A stretch of 64,000 bases of DNA from Flavobacterium sp. HBTb2-11-1 (GCF_009826975.1 NZ_WUMO01000001.1:186001-250000), one strand, 5' to 3'; shown: positions 34,197-44,648, counted from the stretch's first letter. Numbers and translations: made by a program. The notes: generated by a model not told the origin, from the letters alone.

Positions 34197-35588
34197 TTAT
34201 TTCAATAAGTCTAAAACTAATGATGGGAATAAACCTAATGCAATGTTTAAAGCAATTGATACCACAGCTGTAGCATAAATAAGGAATGGTTTTCCTGTTC
34301 TTTCTTGATTAGGTTCTTTAGAATACATTGCAATAATAAGTTTAAAATAATATCCAACACTTATAATTGAGTTGATTACTGCAACGATTACTAAACCAAT
34401 ATATCCTGCTTGAATGGTTTGGTCGAATAAGAATAACTTGGCAAAGAATCCAGAGAAAATTGGGATTCCGGCCATTGACAATAATGAGGCTGTAAGGATT
34501 GCAGCTAATAGCGGATTTGTTTTTCCTAAACCATGGAAGTTTGTAATATCTTCATTATCATGATCTCTGCAAACATATAAGATTACACTGAAAGCCGCGA
34601 TCCCTGCCAATGCATATGCAGCAGTATAATACAGTAGAACTCCAGCAGAAGCAGAAACCGTTAATAATGTCATTAACATGAAACCTGCATGAGAAATTCC
34701 AGAGAAAGCAAGCATACGTTTTACGTTTACTTGTCGTAATGCCATGATATTACCAACAGACATTGAAGCAATAGAAATGATAACTACAATAACTTCAAAC
34801 GTATGTAAAAGATCTTGATTGTCGAGTGAAGCAATTACATTCATGCCAGAGATTAGCTTAAATAGAGTTGCAATAGCTACTACTTTTGCTAAAGTACTCA
34901 TCAAGGCAGTTGTTAGAGCTGGAGAACCTTCGTAAACGTCTGGAGCCCAGAAGTGGAAAGGAACAGCTGCCACTTTAAATAACATTCCGATAATCATTAA
35001 AATCAATCCAATAGGAAACCAGATCGGTAATTCTGCAGATAAAGCACTCTCATGGATTTCACTGATGTCAAAAGTTCCCATTGCTCCGTAAATCAAGCAG
35101 ATTCCGAATAAAATAATTCCAGAAGCAAAAGATCCCATTAAGAAATATTTCATACCTGCTTCGTTACTCTTTATATTCAAACGGTCACTTGCCGCTAAAA
35201 CATATAAAGCAATAGATAGAATTTCGATTCCTAAGAAGAACATTGCTAAGTTTCCAAAAGAAACCATTGCTACAGCTCCAGCTAGTAAGAAAACTTTAAT
35301 AGCAACATAATCAGAAATTTTTGTTGGATGATTATGGTAAAAATTATGGCTTAATGCTACAAGGAAAATAGTCAAAACGATAAACAATGATGAAAAAGCT
35401 GTAGAAAACTTACTCACTGCTATCATGTTGTTGTAATAACTTTGTTCTGCTCCAAATTCACAGTAATTAAGTGCCAATACGCCTACTAGACCCAAAATGG
35501 TAATAGGAACGATCGCCTTTCTTAAATTAAGAATTTCAAACAATAGGCAGAAAATACCCAATCCTGTTATAGCTATTAATGTATTCAT
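34197..35588 (-). CDS. nuoN: NADH-quinone oxidoreductase subunit N
   Basis: 463 residues, about 14 membrane helices. One of three antiporter-like proton-pumping subunits of complex I in the inner membrane. Family signature FFLGIEILSIALYVLAASD with the key Glu, and Lys residues in the discontinuous helices (LMSTLAKVVAIATLFK, RQVNVKRMLAFSGISHAG). Last gene of the nuo operon, 67 bp after nuoM, followed by the operon terminator. Confidence 0.97.
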   Translation of the reverse strand: MNTLIAITGLGIFCLLFEILNLRKAIVPITILGLVGVLALNYCEFGAEQSYYNNMIAVSKFSTAFSSLFIVLTIFLVALSHNFYHNHPTKISDYVAIKVFLLAGAVAMVSFGNLAMFFLGIEILSIALYVLAASDRLNIKSNEAGMKYFLMGSFASGIILFGICLIYGAMGTFDISEIHESALSAELPIWFPIGLILMIIGMLFKVAAVPFHFWAPDVYEGSPALTTALMSTLAKVVAIATLFKLISGMNVIASLDNQDLLHTFEVIVVIISIASMSVGNIMALRQVNVKRMLAFSGISHAGFMLMTLLTVSASAGVLLYYTAAYALAGIAAFSVILYVCRDHDNEDITNFHGLGKTNPLLAAILTASLLSMAGIPIFSGFFAKLFLFDQTIQAGYIGLVIVAVINSIISVGYYFKLIIAMYSKEPNQERTGKPFLIYATAVVSIALNIALGLFPSLVLDLLK

Positions 35589-35655
35589 TTTTATCTTTTT
35601 GATTTAGGATTTCAATTTTTAAGCTCAAATCCTAATTTATTTTTTGTTTAAAATA

Positions 35656-37095
35656 TTAGTTCTTATTGATAACTTGTAAAATGTTTTCCAAGCTTGGTGT
35701 AATCAAATCTGTGATTGGTTTTGGATAGAAACCAAAGAATAATAAAACTGCAATGATTACAGCAAATGAAATTCCTTCGTTTAGCGTAACATCTGCAAAA
35801 GTTTTAGAATTAGTTTCTCCTAACATTACATGCTGGAACATTCTTAACATATAGTAAGCGCCTAGAATAATAGTAGTACCGCCAAGAATAGCAAACCAGA
35901 TATTGATTTGAGATAAACTGTATAATACTGTAAACTCTCCAACGAAGTTAAATGTACTTGGTAATGCAACAGAAGCTAATACTAAGATTAAAAACATCGA
36001 TGTGAATTTTGGAGATTGAGCACGGATTCCTCCCATTTCGCCAATTTCTCTCGTTTCGTATCTTCTAAAAATTACTTCAGCAGCAAAGAACAATCCTACC
36101 ACAACAAAACCGTGAGCGATCATTTGCATAACTGATCCTCTAAAACCGTCAAGAGTCAAAGTGTAAGATCCAGCAGCAATTAATCCAACGTGAGCAAGAG
36201 AAGAATAAGCTAATAATTTCTTTAAATCTTTTTGTCTTAAAGCTACGATAGAACCGTAAATAACTCCAGCAATTCCTAAAGCAATAAAAATATGCATATA
36301 TTCTTTAGCCGCGATTGGTGCAAGTGGCAATTGCCAACGTAGAACACTGTACAATCCCATTTTTAGCATGATACCAGATAGAAGCATTGTTCCAACTGTT
36401 GGTGCTTTTTGGTACACATTTGCTTGCCAAGTATGGAAAGGAATAATTGGAATTTTAATAGCATAAGCTAAAAAGAAAGCCAAGAAAACCCAGAATTGCT
36501 CGCAAGCAGATAAGTTTACTTTGTATAAATCTTCGATTAAGAAAGAACCCGCTTTTGTGTATAAATAAATAAAAGCAGTCAACATGAATAACGAACCTGC
36601 TAGTGTATAAATAAAGAATTTAACCACTGCTTTTCTGCGCTCTTCAGCATCGCCATTACCCCAAATCAAAGCAATAAAGTAGATTGGAATAAGTGCTAGC
36701 TCCCAGAAGATATAGTATAAAAGACCGTCAGCTGCTAAGAAAGTTCCCGCCATAGCAAAAGCCATAAACAAGATTAATCCATAAAAGCCTTTTGCATTTT
36801 TATATTCATTTCCAAAAGAAGAAAATATAATAATCGGAGTTAAAGCTACGGTTAATAAAACCATTGCAAATCCAAGTCCGTCACCATTTAAAGCGAAAGA
36901 AATTTTAGGCTGATTGATCCAGTTGCTGATTACGCTAATATTTTCGCCAGCATTATAATTATTCAATAATACAATTGAACATCCTAAAGCTGCTAAACTA
37001 AATAATAAAGCAACTTTTGAAGCTAGTTTGTCACCAGAAAAATAAGTGGCAAATGCACCAATTAAAAGTATAATTAATATAGTAGAAACGTTCAT
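35656..37095 (-). CDS. nuoM: NADH-quinone oxidoreductase subunit M
   Basis: 479 residues, about 14 membrane helices. Antiporter-like proton-pumping subunit of complex I. Visible motifs are the essential-Glu helix YYIFWELALIPIYFIALIWG, the HTWQANVYQKAPT loop and the Lys-bearing LRQKDLKKLLAYSSLAHVGL. Length is within the family range. It starts 10 bp after the nuoL stop and is followed by nuoN. Confidence 0.97.
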   Translation of the reverse strand: MNVSTILIILLIGAFATYFSGDKLASKVALLFSLAALGCSIVLLNNYNAGENISVISNWINQPKISFALNGDGLGFAMVLLTVALTPIIIFSSFGNEYKNAKGFYGLILFMAFAMAGTFLAADGLLYYIFWELALIPIYFIALIWGNGDAEERRKAVVKFFIYTLAGSLFMLTAFIYLYTKAGSFLIEDLYKVNLSACEQFWVFLAFFLAYAIKIPIIPFHTWQANVYQKAPTVGTMLLSGIMLKMGLYSVLRWQLPLAPIAAKEYMHIFIALGIAGVIYGSIVALRQKDLKKLLAYSSLAHVGLIAAGSYTLTLDGFRGSVMQMIAHGFVVVGLFFAAEVIFRRYETREIGEMGGIRAQSPKFTSMFLILVLASVALPSTFNFVGEFTVLYSLSQINIWFAILGGTTIILGAYYMLRMFQHVMLGETNSKTFADVTLNEGISFAVIIAVLLFFGFYPKPITDLITPSLENILQVINKN

Positions 37096-37105
37096 AGTAA
37101 TAATA

Positions 37106-38989
37106 TTATTGAGCTAAAAATATATAGGAAACAATTGCACAAAGTCCTAAAACAAAAACAAATAGATATAATCCTATACTTCCGGTTTGTAATTTTTTTC
37201 CTTGGAAAGCAATTTCGTTTGCTATTTTACCTAATCCAAAAACAAGAGCAGATAATCCTGTCTCGATATAGTCTCTAAAGAATTTAGATAAACTATTAAT
37301 TGGCGCAACAAATACTGCATCGTAAACTTCGTCTACATAATATTTGTTATATAAAACTTTGCTTAAACCAGTAATGTTTTCATCAGATTCTGGAACATTA
37401 TCTTGTTTAAAGTATTTTACGTAAGCGATTAAAATTCCTAGTAATCCACCTAAAACTGCAACACCCATCAAAGTGTATTCAGTTGGGCCTAAGTGGTGGT
37501 GTTCTTCAGCTACTTTCGTGAAAAGAGGAGCAAGGTATCCATTTAACCAGCTGTTTCCAGGCAAACTGATTAATCCGCCAAAAGTTGCCAAAATAGCTAA
37601 GATGATAAGCGGAATAGTAATTAATGAACCGCTTTCGTGTAAATGATGTTTTTGTTCTTCTGTTCCTCTAAATTCTTTGAAGAAAGTCAAGAACATTAAA
37701 CGGAACATATAAAAAGCTGTCATGATTGAAGCAACTGATCCAACAACATATAATGGAATACTGTGGTGGAAAGCTGTCAATAAAATTTCGTCTTTAGAGA
37801 AGAATCCAGAAAAGAATGGAACTCCAGAAATTGCTAATGAAGAAATCAACATAGTCCAGAACGTGATTGGCATTGCTTTACGCAAACCTCCCATGTTACG
37901 CATATCTTGCTCTCCGTGTAATCCGTGAATTACAGATCCAGAACCTAAGAATAAACAAGCTTTGAAGAAAGCGTGAGTGATTACGTGGAAAACAGCTACT
38001 TCATAAGCTCCAAATCCTAATGCTAAAAACATTAAACCTAATTGAGAAACTGTAGAGTAAGCCAATACTTTTTTGATATCGTTTTGAACTAAGCCAATTG
38101 TAGCGGCAACTAGTGAAGTGATTGCTCCAATAATTGCAATTACAGATTGAACATCTGTTGCAAGGTCAAAAACAAAGTTTAATCTTGTTACCATAAAGAT
38201 ACCAGCAGTAACCATCGTAGCCGCGTGTATCAATGCAGAAACTGGAGTTGGTCCAGCCATCGCATCAGGTAACCAAGTGTATAACGGAATTTGAGCAGAT
38301 TTACCACAAGCTCCAATAAATAAACATAAAGCAGCTAAAGAAAGTAATGGTAAATTTAAGTTAGTCGCTCCTGCAATTGCAGTTTTTAAAGTTGCATAAT
38401 CTAATGTAGAGAACATCGATCCGATGATGAACATTCCGATTAATAAACCTAAATCTCCAATTCTGTTCATGATGAAAGCTTTTTTTGCAGCATCATTGTA
38501 ATCTTGGTTTTTATGCCAAAATCCAATTAATAGGTAAGAGCAAAGTCCAACACCTTCCCATCCGATGAAAAGAACTAATAAGTTGCTTCCAATTACAAGC
38601 GTAATCATGAAGAATACGAATAGATTTAAATAGGCAAAGAATTTGTGCATATTCTCATCATCGTGCATGTAACTGATAGAGTATAAGTGGATCAAAGATC
38701 CAATTCCAGTTACGAAAAGTAACCAAAGAACAGATAATTGATCTAATAAAAATCCAAGATTGATTTTTAAGTTGCTAATTTGTATCCAATCAAATAAAGT
38801 AACTTCAATTCCTTTTCCAGTTGAAGTTATTTGATTAAAAAGTAAAAGAGAAACTACAAAAGAAATTGCTACGGCAATAGTTCCGATTGCACCAGAAACT
38901 GTTTTTCCTAAGCTTTTTCCAAAAAAGACATTTACTAGAAAACCTAGTAAAGGAGTTAAAACTAAAATTAAAGCTAAATTGGTATCCAT
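37106..38989 (-). CDS. nuoL: NADH-quinone oxidoreductase subunit L
   Basis: 627 residues, about 16 membrane helices. The most distal proton-pumping subunit of complex I, with the long lateral helix near the C-terminus. Motifs: FIGWEGVGLCSYLLIGFWH, PLYTWLPDAMAGPTPVSAL, and LVQNDIKKVLAYSTVSQLG. A His/Glu-rich loop (EEQKHHLHESG) sits near residue 430. It begins 6 bp after nuoK. Confidence 0.97.
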   Translation of the reverse strand: MDTNLALILVLTPLLGFLVNVFFGKSLGKTVSGAIGTIAVAISFVVSLLLFNQITSTGKGIEVTLFDWIQISNLKINLGFLLDQLSVLWLLFVTGIGSLIHLYSISYMHDDENMHKFFAYLNLFVFFMITLVIGSNLLVLFIGWEGVGLCSYLLIGFWHKNQDYNDAAKKAFIMNRIGDLGLLIGMFIIGSMFSTLDYATLKTAIAGATNLNLPLLSLAALCLFIGACGKSAQIPLYTWLPDAMAGPTPVSALIHAATMVTAGIFMVTRLNFVFDLATDVQSVIAIIGAITSLVAATIGLVQNDIKKVLAYSTVSQLGLMFLALGFGAYEVAVFHVITHAFFKACLFLGSGSVIHGLHGEQDMRNMGGLRKAMPITFWTMLISSLAISGVPFFSGFFSKDEILLTAFHHSIPLYVVGSVASIMTAFYMFRLMFLTFFKEFRGTEEQKHHLHESGSLITIPLIILAILATFGGLISLPGNSWLNGYLAPLFTKVAEEHHHLGPTEYTLMGVAVLGGLLGILIAYVKYFKQDNVPESDENITGLSKVLYNKYYVDEVYDAVFVAPINSLSKFFRDYIETGLSALVFGLGKIANEIAFQGKKLQTGSIGLYLFVFVLGLCAIVSYIFLAQ

Positions 38990-38995
38990 TTCTGA

Positions 38996-39316
38996 TTATC
39001 CTTTTAAATTTTTTAAATTATCGATACTGATTGATCCGATATTTCTAAAGATAGAAACTAAAATGGCCAATCCTACCGCAACTTCGGCTGCAGCAACCGC
39101 CATCGAGAAGAACACAAAAACTTGTCCTTGCGCATCTTGATGATAAGTTGAAAAAGCAACAAATAAAAGGTTTACCGCATTCAACATAATTTCGATAGAC
39201 ATGAAAACGATAATAGCATTTCGTCTGTACAATACACCAAAAATACCAATACAGAAAAGTACAACACTCAAAAAGATGTAGTTTTCAATACCTATTTGAT
39301 TTAATATATTACCCAT
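38996..39316 (-). CDS. nuoK: NADH-quinone oxidoreductase subunit K
   Basis: 106 residues, three membrane helices. Small membrane subunit of complex I between the quinone site and the pumps. The two conserved membrane Glu residues are seen in [12 protein letters not shown] and in [12 protein letters not shown]. Its start overlaps the last base of the nuoJ stop, so the two are translationally coupled. Confidence 0.97.
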   Translation of the reverse strand: MGNILNQIGIENYIFLSVVLFCIGIFGVLYRRNAIIVFMSIEIMLNAVNLLFVAFSTYHQDAQGQVFVFFSMAVAAAEVAVGLAILVSIFRNIGSISIDNLKNLKG

Positions 39317-39855
39317 TATTTATTTAATTTTTCTTTTTTAGACAATAGAACTGTTCCAATCATAGCAACCAAAAGCAAGATCGAAGCAAATTCAAATGGA
39401 ACCATATATTCGTCCAATAAGATTTTACCTAAAACTTTAATTGATTGGAAATCTTCTCCAGTAGAATCGTACTCACCAACAATTGGTTTTGAGTTAATAA
39501 AGATTGCAATTAAAACAATCAATATTAAACAGAAGGACACAATAGCACCTAAACGCGTAATTCTAGGACGGTGAACTTCTCGCTGTTCATTCAGGTTCAT
39601 CAACATGATGGTAAACAGGAACAGAATCATAATAGCTCCGGAGTAGACTATTATATGAACAACAGCTAAGAACTGAGAATTTAATAGTAAATAATGACCA
39701 GCAATAGAAAAGAAACAAATCACTAAGTAAATAGCCGAGTGAATCGGGTTTCTGCTGAAAATAGTCAAGAAAGCAGTAATAACGGTAATAAACGCTAAAA
39801 AGCAAAAGATAACTTGAATAGTTGTTGCGTGTGCAAAATCAGGAATATGTATCAT
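39316..39855 (-). CDS. nuoJ: NADH-quinone oxidoreductase subunit J
   Basis: 179 residues, five membrane helices. Complex I membrane subunit with the flexible third helix ([20 protein letters not shown]). The start follows the nuoI stop directly and the end overlaps nuoK by one base. Confidence 0.96.
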   Translation of the reverse strand: MIHIPDFAHATTIQVIFCFLAFITVITAFLTIFSRNPIHSAIYLVICFFSIAGHYLLLNSQFLAVVHIIVYSGAIMILFLFTIMLMNLNEQREVHRPRITRLGAIVSFCLILIVLIAIFINSKPIVGEYDSTGEDFQSIKVLGKILLDEYMVPFEFASILLLVAMIGTVLLSKKEKLNK

Positions 39856-40401
39856 TTAGTTAGCATTTTTAAGTTGAGCGTTTTTCATAGCCATTTCTAA
39901 GGGCATTACTAATTTATCTTTCCCGAAAATGAAATCTTCTCTGTTGTAACTAGCAGGAACTAACACTTTAGACTCAGTTAAGTAAATAGCGTCTTTTGGA
40001 CAAGCTTCTTCACATAAACCGCAGAAAATACAACGAAGCATATTGATTTCATAGATCTCAGCGTATTTCTCTTCTCTATATAAGTGTTTTTCATCAGGTT
40101 TACGTTCTGCAGCTTTCATAGTGATTGCTTCAGCAGGACATGATAATGCACATAATCCGCAAGCAGTACAGTTTTCGCGACCTTGCTCATCGCGTTTCAA
40201 CATGTGCTGACCACGGTAAACCGGACTCATTTCACGAACCTGTTCTGGGTAATGAATGGTAACTTTTTTTCTGAAAAGGTGTTTGACAGTAATGATTAAA
40301 CCTTTTACAATCGCCACAAGATACAATCGCTCAACAAAAGACATCTCCTTATTTGAGACCACCTTTTTTCTACCCGATAATGATATAGTTTCTATTGACA
40401 T
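39856..40401 (-). CDS. nuoI: NADH-quinone oxidoreductase subunit I
   Basis: 181 residues. Carries two [4Fe-4S] clusters (N6a/N6b) that pass electrons toward NuoB. Both cluster motifs are complete: CTACGLCALSCP and CIFCGLCEEACP. An N-terminal amphipathic helix precedes them. It is a peripheral arm subunit. An 88-bp gap separates it from nuoH; nuoJ abuts downstream. Confidence 0.97.
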   Translation of the reverse strand: MSIETISLSGRKKVVSNKEMSFVERLYLVAIVKGLIITVKHLFRKKVTIHYPEQVREMSPVYRGQHMLKRDEQGRENCTACGLCALSCPAEAITMKAAERKPDEKHLYREEKYAEIYEINMLRCIFCGLCEEACPKDAIYLTESKVLVPASYNREDFIFGKDKLVMPLEMAMKNAQLKNAN

Positions 40402-40489
40402 TTTTACTATTATAGTTTATGATTTACAATTTGATATTCAATCAAATTCAAAATCTATTTTTGTTTTTATTTGAAGCTTATTACGGTTC

Positions 40490-41542
40490 TTAGAATCCTA
40501 AAGCTGCTGCAATATCGTGTCTTAAAATAACAACACCTGTAATCATGATATTAATAATCGAAAGTGGAATTAAGATTCTCCAGCCTAAGTTCATTAATTG
40601 GTCATATCTAAATCTTGGAATTGTCCAACGTACCCACATGTAGAAGAAAATGAAGAAACATATTTTTATAAATAATGCTCCAATTCCTAATAAGTTAGCT
40701 GTATTTACACCTACATTTTCTACCATCCATTGCATTCCTGGGTAGTTGTATCCACCGAAAAATAATACAGAAATAATAGTAGAAGAGATAAACATACTTG
40801 CATATTCAGCAAATAAATAGAATCCCATTTTCATTGACGAATATTCTGTGTGGTAACCTCCAATTAACTCGTTTTCACATTCTGCTAAGTCAAAAGGAGT
40901 TCTGTTTGTTTCTGCAAACGAACAGATTAAGAAAATTAAGAATGATAACGGCTGATAAAAAACATTCCAGTTCATTCCTTGCTGCTGTAAGGAGATCTCT
41001 TTTAAACTCATTGTTCCAGTCATCATCAATAAAGCAATAATTGATAATCCCATTGCAATTTCGTAAGAAACCATTTGAGAAGCTGCACGTATAGCTCCCA
41101 TCAAAGAGAATTTGTTGTTAGAAGCCCATCCACCAATCATGATACCATAAACTCCTACAGAAAGAACTCCGAAAATGTATAATAAAGCAATATTTACGTC
41201 GGTAGCTTGAAGAATAATGTCTCTTCCAAAAAGATGCAAACGATCTCCCCACGGAATTACAGCACTTGTCATCAAGGCTGTACTCATTGCAATTGCCGGA
41301 CCTACAACGAATAAAAATTTATTTGGCGTATTTGGGAAAAACTCTTCTTTTGAGAATAATTTCATACCATCTGCAAGTGGCTGTAATAAACCTCCCCATC
41401 CAGCTCGGTTTGGTCCAACACGGTCTTGCAAAAAAGCAGCAACTTTACGTTCTGCCCAAGTAGAATACATTGCCATAATCATTGTTACCGCAAAAACGAC
41501 AACAATAACAACACTCTTTTCTATAATAAATGCACTTTCCAT
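40490..41542 (-). CDS. nuoH: NADH-quinone oxidoreductase subunit H
   Basis: 350 residues, about eight membrane helices. Forms the quinone-binding chamber at the junction of the two arms of complex I. Family motifs are ERKVAAFLQDRVGPNRAGWG near the N-terminus and SFAETNRTPFDLAECENELI in the middle. It starts 3 bp after the nuoG stop. Confidence 0.97.
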   Translation of the reverse strand: MESAFIIEKSVVIVVVFAVTMIMAMYSTWAERKVAAFLQDRVGPNRAGWGGLLQPLADGMKLFSKEEFFPNTPNKFLFVVGPAIAMSTALMTSAVIPWGDRLHLFGRDIILQATDVNIALLYIFGVLSVGVYGIMIGGWASNNKFSLMGAIRAASQMVSYEIAMGLSIIALLMMTGTMSLKEISLQQQGMNWNVFYQPLSFLIFLICSFAETNRTPFDLAECENELIGGYHTEYSSMKMGFYLFAEYASMFISSTIISVLFFGGYNYPGMQWMVENVGVNTANLLGIGALFIKICFFIFFYMWVRWTIPRFRYDQLMNLGWRILIPLSIINIMITGVVILRHDIAAALGF

Positions 41543-41545
41543 TTC

Positions 41546-42577
41546 TTATTGTTTTTGGTCTTTATCAGTTAATGGAATTGCTGCCATACTAATCTTTTTA
41601 CGGTCGATATCTCTACCTAAAAGAATGTTCTTTTCTGTATCGATTTGAACTTTCTCTAATTTTTGAGTGTAATTGTTTTGGTTGATTACAGAGTCTTTTT
41701 CAAACTCTCTTGGTCCTTCAATTACCCAGTCATTAACATCTTTGTGATCAAAACGACAGCTGTTGCAAATAAATTCTTCAACTTCATGGTACTCGTCTTT
41801 ACGACCCGTTACACGCTGAATTTCTCCTCCAAACATCCAAACCGTAGTTTTACCACAACACCCTGGAGTAGTACATTCTCTGTGCGCGTTATAAGGTTTG
41901 TTAAACCAAACTCTTGATTTAAAACGGAAAGTTTTATCTGTTAAAGCTCCAACCGGACAAACATCAATCATGTTTCCAGAGAACTCATTATCGATAGCTT
42001 TAGAAATACCAGTTGAGATATTAGCGTGATCACCACGATCTAATACTCCGTGAACTCTGTTGTCTGTCAATTGATCCGCAACTTGTACGCATCTTTGGCA
42101 TAAAATACAACGGTTCATATGCAGTTGAATATTTGGACCGATATCTTCTGGTTCAAATGTTCTTTTCTCTTCAATATAACGTGATTTTGGGTTTCCGTGC
42201 TCAAAACTTAAATTTTGAAGATCACATTCTCCCGCCTGATCACAAATAGGGCAGTCTAATGGGTGGTTAATCAATAAAAACTCTGTTACAGATTTACGTG
42301 CTTCGGTAACTCTGGCAGAAGATTTACTGTTTACTTCCATTCCGTCCATACATCCTGTTACACAAGATGCCATTAATTTTGGCATTGGTCTTGGGTCAGC
42401 TTCACTACCTTTAGAAACTTCAACTAAACAACAACGACATTTTCCTCCGCTGCCTTTTAATTTTGAGTAATAGCACATGGCTGGCGGCACCAAATCTCCA
42501 CCAATCATACGTGCAGCCTGCAGGATCGTTGTTCCTGGTTCTACGTCTATACTTTGACCGTCTATGGTTACTTTCAT
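41546..42577 (-). CDS. nuoG: NADH-quinone oxidoreductase subunit G, short form
   Basis: 343 residues, against about 800-900 in classical NuoG. It holds a [2Fe-2S] domain (MCYYSKLKGSGGKCRCC region), the HPLDCPICDQAGECDLQ motif with its His ligand, MNRCILCQRCVQV, and a further Cys set (CTTPGCCG ... FICNSCRFD). It stops after this, so the large C-terminal molybdopterin-oxidoreductase-like domain is absent. Stop and neighbours are clean, and I believe the short form is usual in Flavobacteria, so this is not a pseudogene. It transfers electrons from NuoF/E to NuoI. 92 bp after nuoF, 3 bp before nuoH. Confidence 0.93.
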   Translation of the reverse strand: MKVTIDGQSIDVEPGTTILQAARMIGGDLVPPAMCYYSKLKGSGGKCRCCLVEVSKGSEADPRPMPKLMASCVTGCMDGMEVNSKSSARVTEARKSVTEFLLINHPLDCPICDQAGECDLQNLSFEHGNPKSRYIEEKRTFEPEDIGPNIQLHMNRCILCQRCVQVADQLTDNRVHGVLDRGDHANISTGISKAIDNEFSGNMIDVCPVGALTDKTFRFKSRVWFNKPYNAHRECTTPGCCGKTTVWMFGGEIQRVTGRKDEYHEVEEFICNSCRFDHKDVNDWVIEGPREFEKDSVINQNNYTQKLEKVQIDTEKNILLGRDIDRKKISMAAIPLTDKDQKQ

Positions 42578-42669
42578 CTCTTTATGATTTGAATGTTGAA
42601 AGTCGGAATATTGAAAAGAATTGCTGTCCTTTTTAACATTATGAACTTTATAACTTTCTGCTTTTTATA

Positions 42670-44040
42670 TTATACGATTACTTTACTGCCAACTAAATGT
42701 TTTACTTGTGAAAAAGGTTCAGCGACAAAGTGATCTCTATTTTTGATTTTTTCAGGGAAACGAACATGATATTCGAACTCATCTCTAAAGTGACGAATCG
42801 CAGCAGCTACAGGCCAAGAAGCGGCATCACCAAGCGGACAAATTGTGTTTCCTTCAATTTTACTTTGAATGCTCCACAATAATTCGATATCTTCTTCACG
42901 GCCTTGACCGTTTTCGATTCTCCATAAGATTTTTTCTAACCATCCTGTTCCTTCGCGGCAAGGCGTACATTGTCCACAAGATTCGTGGTGGTAGAAACGG
43001 GCAAAGTTCCAAGTGTTTCTAACGATACAAGCTGTGTCATTGTAAACAATAAATCCTCCAGAACCTAACATAGATCCAGTAGCAAAACCACCATCACTAA
43101 GAGATTCGTAAGTCATTAAACGATCTTCTCCGTTTGCTGTTTTGAAAATCAAATCAGCAGGTAAGATTGGAACAGAAGAACCTCCAGGTACGAATGCTTT
43201 TAAAGGACGATCAGAAGACATTCCTCCTAAATATTCGTCAGAATTCATGAACTCATCTACGCTTAAACCTAATTCTATTTCGTAAACACCAGGATTTTTA
43301 ATGTGTCCAGAAGCCGAAATTAATTTAGTTCCTGTAGAACGTCCAATTCCAATTTTAGCATAATCATCTCCAGAGTTGTTTACAATCCAAGGCACAGTTG
43401 AAATAGTTTCAACGTTGTTTACAACGGTTGGATTTGCCCAAAGACCAGAAACGGCTGGGAAAGGTGGTTTAATACGAGGATTTCCTCTTTTACCTTCCAA
43501 TGATTCGATCAATGCTGTTTCTTCTCCACAGATATATGCTCCAGCTCCACAGTGTACGTGAAGTTCTAAGTCATAACCTGATCCTAATATATTTTTTCCT
43601 AACCAACCGGCAGCTTTTGCTTCGGCGATTGCTCTTTCTAAGATTTTGAAAACCCACATATATTCTCCACGTATGTAGATATATGATAGGTTAGCGCCCA
43701 AAGCGTAGCTTGAAGTAATCATTCCTTCGATCAATAGGTGAGGAATAAATTCCATCAAATAACGATCTTTGAATGTTCCAGGCTCAGATTCGTCGGCATT
43801 ACACACTAAGTGTCTTGGTCTTCCTGATTTTTTATCAATAAAGCTCCATTTCATTCCAGCAGGGAAACCTGCACCACCACGACCACGTAATCCTGATTTT
43901 TTTACTTCTTCAGTAACTTCATCTGGAGTAAGTGTTTTTAAAGCTTTTTCTACAGAAGCATAACCGCCATTTTGGCGATACACTTCGTAGGTTTTAATTC
44001 CAGGAATATTGATTTTATCTAATAATATTTTTTGTGACAT
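42670..44040 (-). CDS. nuoF: NADH-quinone oxidoreductase subunit F
   Basis: 456 residues. The NADH- and FMN-binding subunit of complex I with [4Fe-4S] cluster N3. Motifs: GLRGRGGAGFPAGMKW and CGEETALIESLEGKRGNPR (NADH/FMN), and ESCGQCTPCREGTGW plus the later Cys in GNTICPLGD for the cluster. Starts directly after nuoE (1 bp). Confidence 0.97.
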   Translation of the reverse strand: MSQKILLDKINIPGIKTYEVYRQNGGYASVEKALKTLTPDEVTEEVKKSGLRGRGGAGFPAGMKWSFIDKKSGRPRHLVCNADESEPGTFKDRYLMEFIPHLLIEGMITSSYALGANLSYIYIRGEYMWVFKILERAIAEAKAAGWLGKNILGSGYDLELHVHCGAGAYICGEETALIESLEGKRGNPRIKPPFPAVSGLWANPTVVNNVETISTVPWIVNNSGDDYAKIGIGRSTGTKLISASGHIKNPGVYEIELGLSVDEFMNSDEYLGGMSSDRPLKAFVPGGSSVPILPADLIFKTANGEDRLMTYESLSDGGFATGSMLGSGGFIVYNDTACIVRNTWNFARFYHHESCGQCTPCREGTGWLEKILWRIENGQGREEDIELLWSIQSKIEGNTICPLGDAASWPVAAAIRHFRDEFEYHVRFPEKIKNRDHFVAEPFSQVKHLVGSKVIV

Positions 44041-44041
44041 C

Positions 44042-44572
44042 TTATTTATCGTGTAATATTATTTTATCCTCTCTACAATCAGCAATGATCTGATCGATTT
44101 TCTCTTCTGTCAGTTTTTCTTTGTAGAAATCTCCCAATTGCATCATTGGAGCGTATCCGCAAGCACCTAAACATTCTACACCGGCAATAGTGAACATTCC
44201 GTCTGGAGTTGTTTCACCCATTTTAATGCCCAATTTTTCAGAAGTATAATCCATTAAATCTTCGGCACCACGTAAGCAGCAACAAGAAGTCTGGCAGAAC
44301 TCAAACATGTACTTACCAATTGGCTTCTGGTTGAACATCGTATAGAAAGTAACCACTTCATAAACCTCGATTGGTTTTATCTGAAGAATCTCGGCAACTT
44401 TATCTTGCAATTCAATACTAAGCCAGTTGTTGTGTGCATCCTGAACTTCGTGCAAAACAGGCAATAAAGCCGATTTTTGTTTGCCCTCAGGATAATGACT
44501 GATTAATTCATTGATGCGGTTCATCAATGCCTCAGTCATGTTTATTTCTTGTTTGTAATGTTTTCTTTCCAT
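44042..44572 (-). CDS. nuoE: NADH-quinone oxidoreductase subunit E
   Basis: 176 residues. Thioredoxin-like subunit carrying [2Fe-2S] cluster N1a. The four Cys are in the two motifs CQTSCCC and ECLGACGYAP. I start at 44572 (MERKHYKQ); an in-frame ATG at 44593 adds seven residues encoded by the repeat that precedes it, and one at 44539 is also possible. The stop abuts nuoF. Confidence 0.94.
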   Translation of the reverse strand: MERKHYKQEINMTEALMNRINELISHYPEGKQKSALLPVLHEVQDAHNNWLSIELQDKVAEILQIKPIEVYEVVTFYTMFNQKPIGKYMFEFCQTSCCCLRGAEDLMDYTSEKLGIKMGETTPDGMFTIAGVECLGACGYAPMMQLGDFYKEKLTEEKIDQIIADCREDKIILHDK

Positions 44573-44587
44573 TTTATTCTTGTTTTG

Positions 44588-44611
44588 CCACAAAGGCGCA
44601 AAGGCACAAAT
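44588..44611. repeat. Fragment of a GCAAAGGC-type intergenic repeat
   Basis: GCCACAAAGGCGCAAAGGC, a half-element of the family seen complete at 23395-23450, between nuoD and nuoE. Confidence 0.6.
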
Positions 44612-44648
44612 TTTTTAATCTAAATTTTATCTTCTAAAATCTAAATTT

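Noticed and set aside
41217-41648. 143-codon plus-strand open frame
   Set aside because: Antisense to nuoH and the nuoG end, both clearly real; a shadow frame.
41546-42577. nuoG considered as a truncated pseudogene
   Set aside because: Clean stop, tight coupling to nuoH, intact cluster motifs; the short form appears normal for the group.
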